NCBI GenBank assembly: GCA_002205965.3
Contig: NADL03000534.1
Span: forward strand, 1,612,001-1,676,000
From: Kappaphycus alvarezii
Taxonomy: Eukaryota > Rhodophyta > Florideophyceae > Gigartinales > Solieriaceae
Length of the DNA stretch: 64,000 nt
Direction of reading: 5' to 3'
The notes under the pieces were generated by a model. The model did no database searches and had not been told where the DNA came from. It was given only the letters and a program-made list of their open reading frames with translations. Below, piece by piece: positions 34,570 to 46,758 of the stretch (positions within the stretch are counted from its first letter, which is position 1; every line of letters starts with the position of its first letter). Position numbers and translations under genes: made by a program.

Positions 34570-37500
34570 ATTCTCGGCTTTCCTGTTGCGTTGTGCAGAC
34601 GACCGGAAATATGAGAAGTGGTGAGGTTGAGATCCTGATGTTTTCGGTAAAACAACGCTCTGAGTACTCTCTAATAGCGCCTAGAAGATCTTAAGTCGTC
34701 GGTAGGACTGTATCCCAGGTAGTCTTCGACCCAAGTGCTCTCGCTACGGCAGACATTATTTGATCCCGCACGTCTCCACTTCTTTTCGAGATTCGCACCG
34801 CGTCCGCTGTGGACGATACATCGGCGTCAAATATCGCCTGACTCATCCAACATAGCTTTGCGAGTGCAGACATTGTGATACGAGACGATTAATGTGCCAA
34901 GTACAGATCCATATAGCACGAAATGGCGTACACTAGAAATGCCCCCTGAGATATGGATTGGTGTGAGTGACTTGACGAACGGGATAATTTGGCGCCCCTT
35001 ACCAAATTTATTTCTGTCATTTCGTGATTTTTGAATGAAAACCCAGCTCGTGTGTGCATTGCCAATATTTGGTGAATCACAAGTACAAGCACGACTATCA
35101 CTGTAGTATTAGTTTCTCATACGGTGCAGGATAGACCGCACTGCTAGGGACTGCAGCGGATCTCCTAATAGAAAAATGGGCTAAAAAACTTTTCGCGGAT
35201 CTTATTTTTCGCACACTGTTAGACATGCTCTAGAGACGCGTAATCTAGGTAAAAATAATTACGGTAAATTGGTGTTCCGAAGTTCTAAATCTTTACAACT
35301 TCGACGAAAGAATCCACATGTGGTTACTGAAATGAGAATATACTGCAAATTGATCATAACGGAGAAAGTTATCGGCTGTGATAATTGGTTTGCACTCCGG
35401 CCAACGCTAAAATTCTGATACAATTTGGTTAAAATCGAGATTTTTATCCGAAATAGCGCTGAACTTGTTATCACATGAAAACAATGGCCCGGTATGCACA
35501 ACAGCGGCTTGAATTATCTCGAATATGCACAATGTATATGCATGTATATACGTTCAAAGAATTTGATGTTATGGTGGTAATTGTCGAGATGTGTTAGGTG
35601 TTGGGTTGCAAAGGTCATTTTTCTTGGTGATTCCCACCTGTGTTCCTTTATTCATGAAAATATTATATACTCATGACTCGTAGTAAACCCTGTTGAGGTC
35701 ACCAAGTCGTACAGCAAATTCTTCTAACACAGCGAGGGCTTATACTAGACAACAAAGCATCCCGACCTGGAGTATAAAGGCCTTCATGTCAGCCCTGAGT
35801 GATTCCTCCCAGTTTCATTGATGCAAATCATTACCATAATTCAGCTCTAATATCTGGGGGCCACCCTATGAAACAAAACCCGATGGTACAAGTCAATGAG
35901 TCTATTTCCCTTAGTCCAAAATGTAGCGAAGTAATACAAGGATGAGGTATCCATTCTCACTCGCATATTCAACAACCGCCGATATCTGTGTCTATTTAAA
36001 CCCAAAACATACATCTTTAGCAGAAGGACGCTCTAGTATTTTTAAACCTACGTTAAGCCTCCTCTACGGACGTTCAGGGGAATTTCATGCTTACATCTTA
36101 TTTGTGAGAGTTATATCTAACTCTTTTGATGCCATCATCTGTTCTAGTACGATTTTAATTCCGTGAAACAAAGCTAAAGATAACCGAAATTTTCCAGAGC
36201 AAGAGCTTTGCGCATCCACGAGGTTGAATAGAGGCTGGTTGCGAGACGGCGTAATGAGCTGTTCAGATACATGAGCTAATTGGATCCGCCCTACAATTTG
36301 TCCTTATTTTAGTATATATTGAGATTATTTTATTCAGCGGAGGTCTTTAAAATACTGGAATAGTAGGGGACTTGCTTCAGTATGGTTAGGGATTGGTTTA
36401 TTTATGTCTGTTTTCAACAACTGCAACAGAATTTTGATGAATTGGAAAAGAAATTGAAAGTGACCGTAGATCGAATGTATTTCTAAAAAATTTTACATAG
36501 TTGCACTGTACTTTGAGCATTACATAGCGCAGTTTTGAGGCAACCCGAAATATTTTTGTGTATGGCAGAAGGATAAAGAAGCTTTTTTGCGGAACTGGCA
36601 CATGACAAGCTATTGTATGTGTATTGAGCCGCGCTCTCCGCGCTTTCATCGTGTGAGGCGGTTTACTGGGGAGCTCCCTGGGTACTTTTGGCTCGCTTAT
36701 TCCCGAAATGGTTACTAAAACCATATCCTTTAGGAGAAAACTTACTCATCGAAATATGGTGCCTCAGATTGAGAATAATTGCTAATGTGCACAAAATTCT
36801 CTATATACTTCTTTAACATAATTATCAGCTCCCTAAATTTATAAAGCAAACCCTTATGGGAGATGGAGGACTCTTCGGAGAAGACTTCAATCGTAGCTCG
36901 CAAATATTTGTTATGAAAGTAGAAGCAAAACATTCGAAATATCTTTTAATCAAGGCCAAATTATGTACGCCGCTACACAAACGTATAAAAGTATCTCCCC
37001 TCAATAAGAGGAGCTTTATACAAGATGCCTTCGATTCTAGAATTTTTCAAGAGTGTTATATCACTTTGTACTCCATTCCCGCGAAGAAAAGTAAACTATC
37101 ATACTATCTAGTGTAGTTATTTTCATAAAAATAAAGCATTGGAAGTGATTTCGACCGCAATAAACGTAATCTACAAAGATTAATGACCGTCTTGTAGACT
37201 AATCTTTATTTTAGTTTAGTCTATGAACTTTGCTCGTCCTTGTAATTGATTTCTTTTATTTTGGACTTCCATTCAATATATTTCTACTCTAGATAGGAAG
37301 AACAAATGTTGTGAAGTAGATAAAAAATCATTTTGACTGCTTCGAGTGCTTTTTTAACTCCTACAAAAAGTTTATGAGATTTAATTGCCGGGTAGCAAAA
37401 TAATTTTTCATTTCTAAATACCTGATGGCTGATAAAAAAGAAATATTAGTATATAGTACGCTGTTGACAGATCAGAGCGATTCCTATTCCGAATTGTACT

Positions 37501-40500
37501 TCAACTTTATCTCTCTTTTTTCCTTCAAATATCATGCTTCTGAAACGATACCGTTAGCGGATGATCCTTCGAGTAAGGACTAAAGTTCAAATAAACTATT
37601 TGGACATGGTGGACCAGATAGAACTTCTATTTTTGGCCGTCGATACGAGAACGTTGGGATCTTCTCAAAAGGCAAATAAATATAATATCACAGCCCTTCG
37701 TTGCAAGTTCCATGTGGAAATTAATCAAGCTGTGGTGCTATCGGGAAAGCATTAGATCGAGATTTGCAGTCTTAATTTGAAGGTCCAATTTCACCCATAC
37801 TCATTAGGTGGAATGCTTGGAGGAAAATAGTATAGAGAACTTTAATATTCTTTACATTTGTTAAAAGTATCCATGTAGGATTTGTTTACACGAAAATTTG
37901 CTACGGAGCAAAAATTATGTTATTATAGAGGATTTTTGGCCTCTTCATCATCTCTGCGAGCTATAATGTTGGAATTTATGCGCTGGGGTGAAAACTGGTA
38001 AGATGATTTTTGAAGCTTATTTTGGGTTAGATCATCTCTGCATCAAGTGAAACCTTGTAAAAGGTGGATATTGTACAATACATGGACTTATAGGATATTT
38101 TTGATATAACTGGGAACACAATGAGAAGTACAGTATTTATCAGCAAAAATATAGTTCGAAACGTATTGTGCGTTTCCAGATTGATTGGGTGAGATATAAC
38201 ATTTTTGAGGGACAAAAGCAACACTGTTCTTATGGAAACTGATAAATTCTGAATTTTTCATAAAAGACATTCTGTAGTAGATGCCATTAATATGGATATC
38301 TTTACGCAATTGTTTTTTTGAGTTCATACACACTACTTTACTTTGTCGCTGCAACTATTTGTAATACTTTATCTGTACTAAAGCACTTCTAGTTTACGTT
38401 GCTTCGACCCGAAAGTTCTGCATCAACTTTTCCATTTAGGAGAAGGGAATAATTAGGCAAAAGAAATGAATTAATAAAATTCAAATTACCAAAACTTTTT
38501 ACCCGTTGCTACAACTGAAGTTTCATACGCTTCCAGTCATTGCATTAGATCATTTTCTATGATTTTTAACTGATTTTCGAGATTTTTTGATTGCAATCGC
38601 AGCGCTTAATGAGAGCATTTATCACTCAGAGAGAGAATTAATTAGGATTTTAATGTACAAAGAATTTTTCAAGTCTTTGCCCTTCCAAAAAGAGCAATCT
38701 GGTCAATTTAATTTCCTTATATTTACTCATTAGCTGAATCATGGCAGTAATATTTTTAGCTTGATTCAGTACTTTTTTATATTATATAAGTTTGGGATGT
38801 ATTTTTACAGGAGATGGAGAAAATAAATTTCTTCCTAAATTTACTTACAAGCACCAAACCAATTTTTGCGAAGCTCATATCTCTCCCACAATTTTCAAGC
38901 TTTCAACCAAATTGCCCATTCTGGTCTCATATTGGAGACGATTAATGCTTATATATTCATTTTTAAAGATATGTGATACTGCTCAAATTAGATAGTCATT
39001 TCCGATGAATAACAGCCGTAATGAATATCTAAGATGTTTAAGGATGATTCGAAGAATTTCTCAGGATTTACAGGGGGACTGTATGTTGAAAATTCTGGCA
39101 AATATCAATATTCATATCACACTAATGTTCCTTTTTCTGTCGGCAAAGTTTGAATTTGTTGCCAAATTATTTTACCAAAAATGCGAAACACCTATAAACT
39201 GGTACAGTGGACAAGGCTGTACAAAATTTTCATTTTTTCGGTACAAAAAGAGTTTTATGATAAATTCTTATATTTTCGTAGCAGTAAATCTGAATATTTA
39301 AGTATCCGTATAAGCCATTATCTGCCAAGTGAGAGTGTTGTTAATATCAGTATTGAAATTTCATGTATGTAAATATTGAAACGTGATCCTAAAACACTAT
39401 CGTATTGCTGCTACAATAGGCACAAACTTCTAGAATTTCAGCTCCTTGACTTCAATTCGGGTAGATATTTCTTTCAGTTATTGTATATGCGGCTGCGATA
39501 GTTGCGCCATGGCCCAAACCTGTAAATTACATTCCCTTCATTTCTCCATGAATCTATGTCTGCCAATTTATTTGCAAATTAATGCAGGATAAAGTTTATG
39601 ATATTTCATGAACACTCTATTCCTATTCCCGTAAGAATACGATCTTTTTACACGTGTTATCATGGCTGCAATGCTTTTTCTTCGCCAAACCATGTTACTG
39701 TAGTCATTCATGAAGTGATCTTCAGTATTCCTTTCGTAATGATCAGATGGATCAGGAATCAAACCATCAACCGGTGAGCTCTAAACAGTTTAAGTAAGAA
39801 AGAATTATTTTGTTGTGTGCAAATGAAGGTAAAATCTTACATCAACTCAGAAACTTTCTGTCTAAGAACGTCTTGTTGTCGATAGATTACGTTACAAGAT
39901 TAGAAGAAGACACCAGCTATTTAACTCTAACTTTTCTGGCGATTTTGCCTCATATTAAGAAAATAATCCGGGAAATCAGCAAAGAATCTCTTAATTATTT
40001 TTCAAGTTACTAATCGGTTAACAAAAACTTTCAAAGAGTGACTGTATACGCTGTTCATGTTTATTTTGCCCGCAAAAAGTTCCCTACACAGTTTTTCTAT
40101 ATTCCACGTACGGTACTAAAAATTGGAGGAAGTGAAATTATAATTTTTGAAAACAATACTCAACCATCTTTTTCGCTGATTTAAACCGTAAACCAACCAA
40201 ATCAAAACATTAATATAATTAGAGAATCATAAAGCTAGTATTTATGCCTCTACTCGTAGTGGAAAAAGAGAGATCTGCAAATCTTTTTCTCCAAGCTAAA
40301 TCGACCGTTCACGATATCTTCAATGGATATCACGATTTAGACTTCTCAATTATTAGTCAATAGCTCCATTTCAGAGTATTAAAGTTTGAAAACAGTAGCT
40401 ACTTCAAGTTTTTTTCTTGTATAATGTAACTTCTGGCCAGAAAGGAGTAATTAAACAATGAAGTTTAATCTAGAAAAAATTATTTTATTCAATACATATT

Positions 40501-42035
40501 ATATCACCATACATGGTTTCATCAAATCACGGAAATGGAAAATTTGTTTCCAATTTCCCTCTAGTTAAAGTAAATTTTTTACTACTCTGCAAAAATTCAG
40601 TGGATTCCAGTTATAATTAAAATCATTTTAAATTATCTCACCAATATCTTGGGCAGTGTTTTTTTGGAATATTTGATGCTGTAACTTTCCATTATTTTAT
40701 TATTTTTTAATGTACGTTTGGAATTTCGAAAATCATTTATACCGTCTAATTACAATTTCTTATTGTGCGTTTTCATTGATACAAACGATAAGTAAAGAAC
40801 AATTCGCTTTCTTATTTGATTACAAAATCATCCACTACATTCTGAAATTAAAAAATGATGCTCAAAATCCCTTTACTCTTGAAAATGTGAAGCAACCCAT
40901 TTAATTGAAACCTTGAGTTGCTCTTCAGTGCAAGTTATTTTCTCATTAGGTGAAAATTTATTTACTTCTTCTCCTTGCTGTGAACGACGGTTCAAAATCG
41001 TAGCCAAGTAACTTCATTATTGCTTAAATGGGATAAAAAAACTAAGACAATATGCTGTGGGCTCTCACTAGTACACAAAATAAAGACAGTCAATGTGCTT
41101 TTTCCGTTGAACTAGCAATATCAGGCGCCACCTTTAGTAGCTATTTCATTTTTAGCTTTATATTTACAGATAAATTTCAGCCACCGTTCTGAGATCGCTC
41201 GACTCACTTTCCAGTTTCCCTCGTAGGGTATTTTCTGTACTTTTTTCGCGGAGTTCAGCAAAATTCTCTTGAAAATATGTAAATTGATTTTTTAACATAT
41301 CTTAGTTCTAAATTATATTCCTGTTAAACAGAGCCTTTTTCTATATATCGAGCTACATTTGCGATACTTAATGAGTTAGGCACAAGTCGACTCTATGTGA
41401 CTAAAATTTATTCTTGAGGAACCAACCTTGACCTCTCAATTTATTTGAGACAGATGTCTTGTATTTCTGAAACTTGAAGATAATTCAATTTTAGCTAAAA
41501 TTATCATTATATGAGTGAAATTACAGGCCATTTCAGGTTTTACATTACATTTAAGTACAAAAGACTGGCTCTTTACTTGTCTACGGAACCATCTGTGTGT
41601 CTTCTGAGTCTTCAGATGAGCTTTTTCGGTACATATTCTTCCTATTCCGGCATGAAGCGAGTTCCCATGTTCCTCTCTCACGCAGCACGGCCATTTCAGC
41701 GTTAAATACATTAATTTATTTATCGCTCTCGAGCGGCCTTAGCGTCATTCCCATGTATGGTTGATCTCCAAGGTAAACGGGCCTTCACATAGTAATAATT
41801 GCAGAAGTACTCGCGTACTTGGTGCTGGTTTGTATACCTGCGAGCTTCATTGAGGGATCACTCCATGAGTCGGCTTCTGGCTATAATTTGCTTCATTAAG
41901 GTCAACCACAGCTGAGTTGCCGTTATGTCCGTAATTATATTAATAACTTTTGATCGGGCTGTTAGATTCAATGTCTAATGATACGTGATCCAGTTCTAGT
42001 ATCGCGCTGTTGACTATTATTATTTTCCCCAGTTA
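34570..42035. other. AT-rich gene-poor region
   Basis: This stretch is clearly AT-richer than the rest, especially 35.2-41.4 kb, with many A/T runs and only short open frames. At 34.6-35.1 kb the minus strand may hold the Harbinger transposase N-terminus. From about 42.0 kb leftwards the RT and RNase H of the copia element that hosts the array are expected on the minus strand, but I could not find their motifs. A minus-strand frame at 41436-41711 (EEHGNSLHAGIGRICTEKAH) is unplaced. No RNA gene, array or other repeat was seen. Confidence 0.5.
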
Positions 42036-42675
42036 TTTGAATAGACATATACCTTTTGTGCTCTTTTGTAGGTGATAGGGTATCGTCTTTGTGTGAATAC
42101 CTATGAAACAAAAGTTCATTAAATCCCCTATTTCTGACATACTCAATAAGTCTTGTATTACGATCGAAAATATAGTTAAATTTCCAACAGAACCAATTAG
42201 AATCATGCTTCTTGTTCCACCATCAAGCTTCTTTCATTTTCCATCTGGTAATGTTACATAACCTTCACAATCGAATACTAGGAAGTTTTATTTGTTGTAT
42301 TTTGTAGTATTAAGCGCCTCAAAGGGTGCGTTGTTTTCTAATTGTTCTAGCCGGAACGAAATTTTGTATGTCAACTGCATTTAAAGCTGCTTCTTCCCAA
42401 CACTGGTTACTCAAGTTAGCATTTGACAGTATACATATCACACGCTCCATAATCGTTTATTTAAGTCTCTCCACCAGCCCATTACATTGACGGCTATGAG
42501 GATATGTAAGAGAATGGATGATTATTTTATCAGAAAGGAAGGGAGCTGCGGATTTGTTAAATTTCCGCTGCTATTTTCATTGTGTATTTTTAATAGCCGT
42601 TCCCTTTGTTGTGAAAACTCGATAGATTAATGCTTTAATTTCCCTAATGTTGTCCTTCTTTTGATTTAGAGTATT
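42036..42675 (-). pseudogene. copia integrase, C-terminal part (left side of split gene)
   Basis: Minus-strand reading starts exactly at the array edge with NTLNQKKDNIREIKALIYRV, then a decayed second catalytic motif region (KFNKSAAPFLSDK). It continues IIHSLTYPHSRQCNGLVERL (42,465-42,510), where intact copia integrases have the PHSPQQNGVAERxN motif with the third catalytic acid. Next follows MERVICILSNANLSNQCWEE and a later segment with FDRNTRLIEYVRNRGFNEL, the usual end of the core. The first part of the same integrase lies at the other side of the array, 60665-60860. Several stops show that the gene is also decayed independently of the insertion. Confidence 0.8.
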
Positions 42676-43716
42676 GAATTTAAAACAATAGAGAAAACAC
42701 ATAACACTTTATCAAAGCAAATAGCTAACAGCAACAGGGATAACTAAATAAGTACGCATTACAGCAAACAGGGATAACTTATGCAGCTTACTTGCTCCAG
42801 TAGTTGGGATTGATTTGAACCTTCGTGTTGAACGTTTGCTCGAGACAGAACTGGTGAAGGCAGGGTTAAAAATGCTTGATCACTCGAATCTCCGGATGCT
42901 GCTGTACAGCGGCTATGGGCGCGGGGCGCTTCTTCCGGGGATGGTACCCCAAAGGGGTGTAGTGTGACAGCTTCCGTTTGGTGCCAACCTTACTTGTCTT
43001 GAGTGCACGTACGCTGCCAGCAATGGCCGGCCTGGGGAGGCACACGTAGGCGAGAGGATATTCCGGCGAGAGGGCAGGTGAGCTGTGGACTGAGAAAAAT
43101 GACCGGGAGTAATGGAATGGTGGAATTGGATGAGGTGATCGGCGTGTCTCCCCAGACGCTGAGATCCTTGTCCGGTTCCATTCGTTCCATCATGCGTACG
43201 CTTGGGTAAACTCTTTAGATTTGGTGTGTTCGCGTCGCAAGAGTTGTAAGGAGAGTAGCGCGGTCATACGCCCGTGACCATTATGCGTGTTGATCCTCTG
43301 ACCAGAACCAAATCAAACTTCCACCGTTGCTGCGTTTGCGTGACACTTGAATCATAAAATCATAACATCATAAATCATCATAAATCAAGAACAAAAGACG
43401 GCTTGTGATTGGGCCATGAAGGATGAGTGGAGGGAGGGAGGCGGGAGAACAAGCGACGACTTGAGGGACCAGAAGTTGTGCCAAAGGTTTCCAAGTTGTC
43501 GGTTATATAGACCTGTCCGACGGGTTCTGATCGCACATCAAGTCCTTGAGCAACGGTAAGCTGCCAACGTGGCCATATCTCGAGTGGCTTACAGTCCGGC
43601 GGATGCAAATGCAACCGAGATGCAGACGTGACAGCGTGACTTGCTTCCAGTTGTGGATCACAGCCACGTCGAAGCCCCCTTATCATATTCACCCATCATT
43701 TTCCAATCATTCCACC
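42676..43716 (-). mobile_element. Short non-autonomous unit of the YR array
   Basis: It has the same ends as the full units: the first 272 bp of its 5' side (43445-43716) match the 5' region of every unit, and its last 23 bp (42676-42698) match their 3' end. The ~746 bp in between (42699-43444) are unrelated to the full unit and encode nothing recognisable. They contain a small direct repeat (acagcaa-cagggataact at about 42,729 and 42,761) and an AT-rich atcataa stretch near 43,350-43,385. ORF1 begins normally but runs into unrelated codons after about 80 residues. It looks like a deletion/replacement derivative mobilised by the full element. It could also be an unusual split 3' terminal repeat of the leftmost unit. 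Confidence 0.75.
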
Positions 43717-43739
43717 GAATTTAAAACAATAGAGAAAAC
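43717..43739 (-). repeat. 3'-terminal 23-bp element sequence at unit junction
   Basis: The plus-strand sequence gaatttaaaacaatagagaa plus aac marks the 3' end of unit 1. It recurs at 42676, 47964, 52205 and 56431, each time directly against the attccacc 5' end of the neighbouring unit, except at the outer left edge where it meets host DNA. This is the expected circle-junction or recombination site for the element's recombinase. Confidence 0.7.
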
Positions 43740-43773
43740 CAAATGTACCAGGTACGTGATAACGAGAGTGAGG

Positions 43774-45128
43774 TCACAGCAAGTGACCGAAGAAGAAGTA
43801 CGAATCATCACATTGCAACACCCGTGCATCCAAATAAGACTGGCGAAACGTCTGTCCAGCCGACCAGTCACCCCAAATCAAGATGCGATATTCTTGAACT
43901 CCAATGGCCGCACATTCCGAAGCAGCGCCCATCCTGAGCGAATGAGAGGTCCATGCGACTTGTGGAGGCGGAGAAACTTGAATACGTGTGAGACAGAACT
44001 TGAGCCATAATGTCATCGTCCGTGCGCTAGTGGACAAGCGCGTTCCCGGTAGGGCCCAATAGTATTTGCTACCCGAGCGATTGTTGCGGCGAATTGCATC
44101 ATACCGTTGTACCAAATCAATGACACTTGAGTCGAAGTTGGAATTGCGTGTGTAGGAGAGGGTGTGGGCCACGCGTTGTTGGTTTTTCCGGAGTGCGATG
44201 GCGATGTTGATTGCATCCCGAGCAACCGTAATGTTGCGTAGTTGTAATGAGACACCCGCTCTCCTCGTTCGAAGAACACGTAGCTGACCAAGACAGCGGA
44301 GGCGTTACGAAGAAATTCCAAGTCCGAATCTGCAGCAAGGATTGCAGCAGCGAATATCTTGCGAGCCACCGAGCTGGGCAATGCTCGTCGTTCCATTGTA
44401 CCTGCAGGATCCGTGGCCAACTTGCGATCACGGTCACTCTGTTGATAGGCATCAATTGCTAGCTGGATAAGAGGTGTAAGCACCAGGGAGCGACCAACCC
44501 GTGAGTGAGCTGTTGTGACGGCTGATAGATAGTTACGAACCGATGCCGCGCTAATGTTACCCTCGTTGTATAACCATCCCAGATAGCGGAGAATAGCACT
44601 TTCGTTCCCTGATAGTGGATCAATACCATCCTTAGAACAAAATAAATTCCATTTTTTCCATAAGATCTCATTCGAACGCCAAGTGTTTGGCGCCCTAGCC
44701 CTATGCATCAATTGCGCAATTACCCTTCCCCCATCCGTTCCACCATACCCAGCCGTAGAAAGAACAGACTGTTGCAGCGTGACAGCTAACGGGAGAGTGG
44801 CTGCTTCTTCTGCGAGATTTTCCAGACGGCGATTTTCCACGGAGGCGAAGGCATGGCTTCCGGAGCCCAGATCGGGGGCAGGTAGAGGTTGTCTGCGTCG
44901 AAAATGTGCGGTCGAGCAAAGCGGCGCAATTGCGTGTACCATTGCTGTGCGGGCCAATGCGGGGTGACCAGTATTCCCCGGGCTAGTTCCTGACAGATTT
45001 TCGCGACCACCAGCGGTATCAGTTTGAGCGGCGGGTTCCAAAAGTTGATGTCCGAGCGCCAATCTTGTTTCAAAGCGTCTATTCCTAGGGAGCCAGGACA
45101 CGCGAATTCGCTGTTGAAACGAGGGCAT
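43774..45128 (-). pseudogene. Unit 1 ORF3: tyrosine recombinase
   Basis: N-terminal SAM-like core-binding region: WNLFCSKDGIDPLSG, ILRYLGWLYNEGNISAASVR and NYLSAVTTAHSRVG (about 44,500-44,680). Catalytic domain: VSYVFFERGE with the probable first arginine, then AWTSHSLRMGAASECAAIGV holding the HxxR pair (about 43,925-43,960), WGDWSAGQTF with the tryptophan, and SYLD with the catalytic tyrosine (about 43,820-43,860). This enzyme replaces integrase and joins a circular cDNA to the target by site-specific recombination. In unit 1 an indel near 44,185-44,260 puts the C-terminal half in another frame. The start is uncertain, because the frame stays open upstream over ORF2. Confidence 0.85.
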
Positions 45129-46713
45129 ACCTTGTTCTGATTGTCCGCGAAGCGATCCACTGTAGGCGGGAAGTTCTGGAGGAGCGGCCGAATGGTGGTC
45201 GTATTGATTCTCCAGTCGTCCAACGTGTGCAATCTCGAGAGGCGGTCTGCGAAGCGATTGACCGCCGATGGTAAGTAGCGTGACTCGATCGAGATTCCTA
45301 AACGAGTCAACAAACGGTGTAACACTCGGAGTTCTTGCATCAACGGCCGAGATTTCGTAGTCATTGCGTTCAGAATGGACACCACGGCTTGGTTGTCCTC
45401 CCAGATCCGAAGGTGCGTGCCGGAGGCCAGCATCTTGGCGAACGACCGTATGTTGTCCGTTACTGCCCGGAGCTCGAGGAAGGTGATTGGCTTGACTCGG
45501 AGAAGGGGATCCCACAGGCCCCGTGCTTCCCAATCTCCCTGGACCCCTGGACGGAGGTCCGAACCCAGTGTTCCCCCTTGGCCTATTGACGTGGAGGCGT
45601 CGGAGTGTAACGCTAGTGTAGGGGATGGGGCTGACATGGGCCTCTCTGGCTTGTGAATGCTCAGATCCCGCCAGTGCTTGAGATCCCGGATTGCGGCGTG
45701 TAGTAGTCGAACGCGCTTGCCCGAGTTGGTCGTGTTCTTGAGAGAGTCGTACAGGGAACGAGTGTAGAACCGGGCGAGTGGCATTGCGAGGGAGCATGAT
45801 ATGGCCACTCCGGCGAAGTGGCGTAATAGTTGGACGTCGACTAGCCGGCGGTTCCGTCGGGCCTGGCGTAATAATTGCTGCGAGATGCCCCGCAGTTTTT
45901 CCATACGACGTGCTGAGACCCCAAAAACCATCCGAGTTGAGTCCAGGACAAACCCCAGGTGCTCTATGCGTTGCGAGCCCTCCAATTCCCCTTTTCTTCC
46001 TTGCGCAGAAGTCCACACGCCCGTAGAAGGCGATCGATTTGCAGATGGCTTTTCGGAGTCGTGACCGACGCCTTACTGCGACTAGGAAGTCGTCCATGTA
46101 CGGGTGGATTCGCAGTCTTAGATGCTGCCGAGCGTACTGGACCATAGGACGCATGAACTTGATAAAGTAGGCTGGAGAGAGCTTCCAACCAAAAGGTAAA
46201 GCGATGCATCGAAAATATCGATTGTCCACCTTGAACAGAAACCAATTGCGGATATCCGGGTGCAGTCGAAAGTGATGATATCCTTTTGCGATGTCGAACG
46301 AGAACATCCAGTCGTTCTGGTTGAGTTCTAGAGCAAATGCCTCTAGAGTTTCCATCTTGACGGGTATGTCCCGGAACAGGGTGGACTGTCGCGACAAGTT
46401 CACGACCAGGTTGCTTTTCGCCCGACACTGTCACAAAGGCATTCGAAATTGGGTAGCCTTGTTCGTGAAGGGCGAGAGCGGTAGCGGCCGGTACCTCTTC
46501 GTAAGTACGACGGTGTAGGGCATCTTTGATTGCGGTGTCGAAGAATTCCCGGTCGGAGGGGTCGACCGGAATCTGAGGGAGAACGAATTTCGTGTGGGAA
46601 AGGGAAGTAGTGAGGGGGGTTTCGTACACTCCGAAACGAAGCGCACGTAAAAGGAAGTTGGAGAATGAAGGGTTTTGGACCAGAAAGGAGCTGCGCGCTG
46701 AGTGTTGCGCCAT
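44786..46713 (-). pseudogene. Unit 1 ORF2: reverse transcriptase-RNase H
   Basis: The start MAQHSARSSFLVQNPSF is at 46,713. RT motifs: VNLSRQSTLFRDIPVKMETL, WMFSFDIAKGYHHFRLHPD (motif A aspartate), ALPFGWKLSPAYFIKF (motif B) and HPYMDDFLVAV (catalytic YMDD, about 46,090-46,120). RNase H: LHSDASTS, FLELRAVTDNIRSF, WEDNQAVVSILN and NRFADRLSRL. A conserved post-RNase H segment (WNPPLKLIPLVVAKICQELA, TPHWPAQQWY) precedes the stop after KKQPLSR. No methyltransferase domain follows, unlike DIRS1. Frame is lost near 46,410 and regained, and lost again near 45,535. The long open reading at 44013-46403 mixes true RT with shadow frame. Confidence 0.85.
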
Positions 46714-46758
46714 AGGACGTGAGTCATACCACAGAGAAAAGACGCGACGGCGGTCGCT

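Noticed and set aside
35200-41400. Several 60-100-codon open frames in the AT-rich stretch.
   Set aside because: Open frames of this size are expected by chance, amino acid composition is that of AT-rich noise (F, I, K, N, Y, L), and no motif is present.
42726-42780. Two agggataac words in the short unit resembling half of an I-SceI-type homing site.
   Set aside because: Only nine bases match, the rest of the site is absent, and they are explained by a small local direct repeat.
44013-46403. A 796-codon open frame in unit 1 that might be taken as one RT-RNase H-recombinase fusion.
   Set aside because: Only its first part (RT) and last part (recombinase core-binding domain) match the families. 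The middle, roughly 46.04 to 45.0 kb, is the shadow frame of RNase H, whose true frame is 44786-46018. The long frame arises because the recombinase frame stays open and an indel links it to RT.
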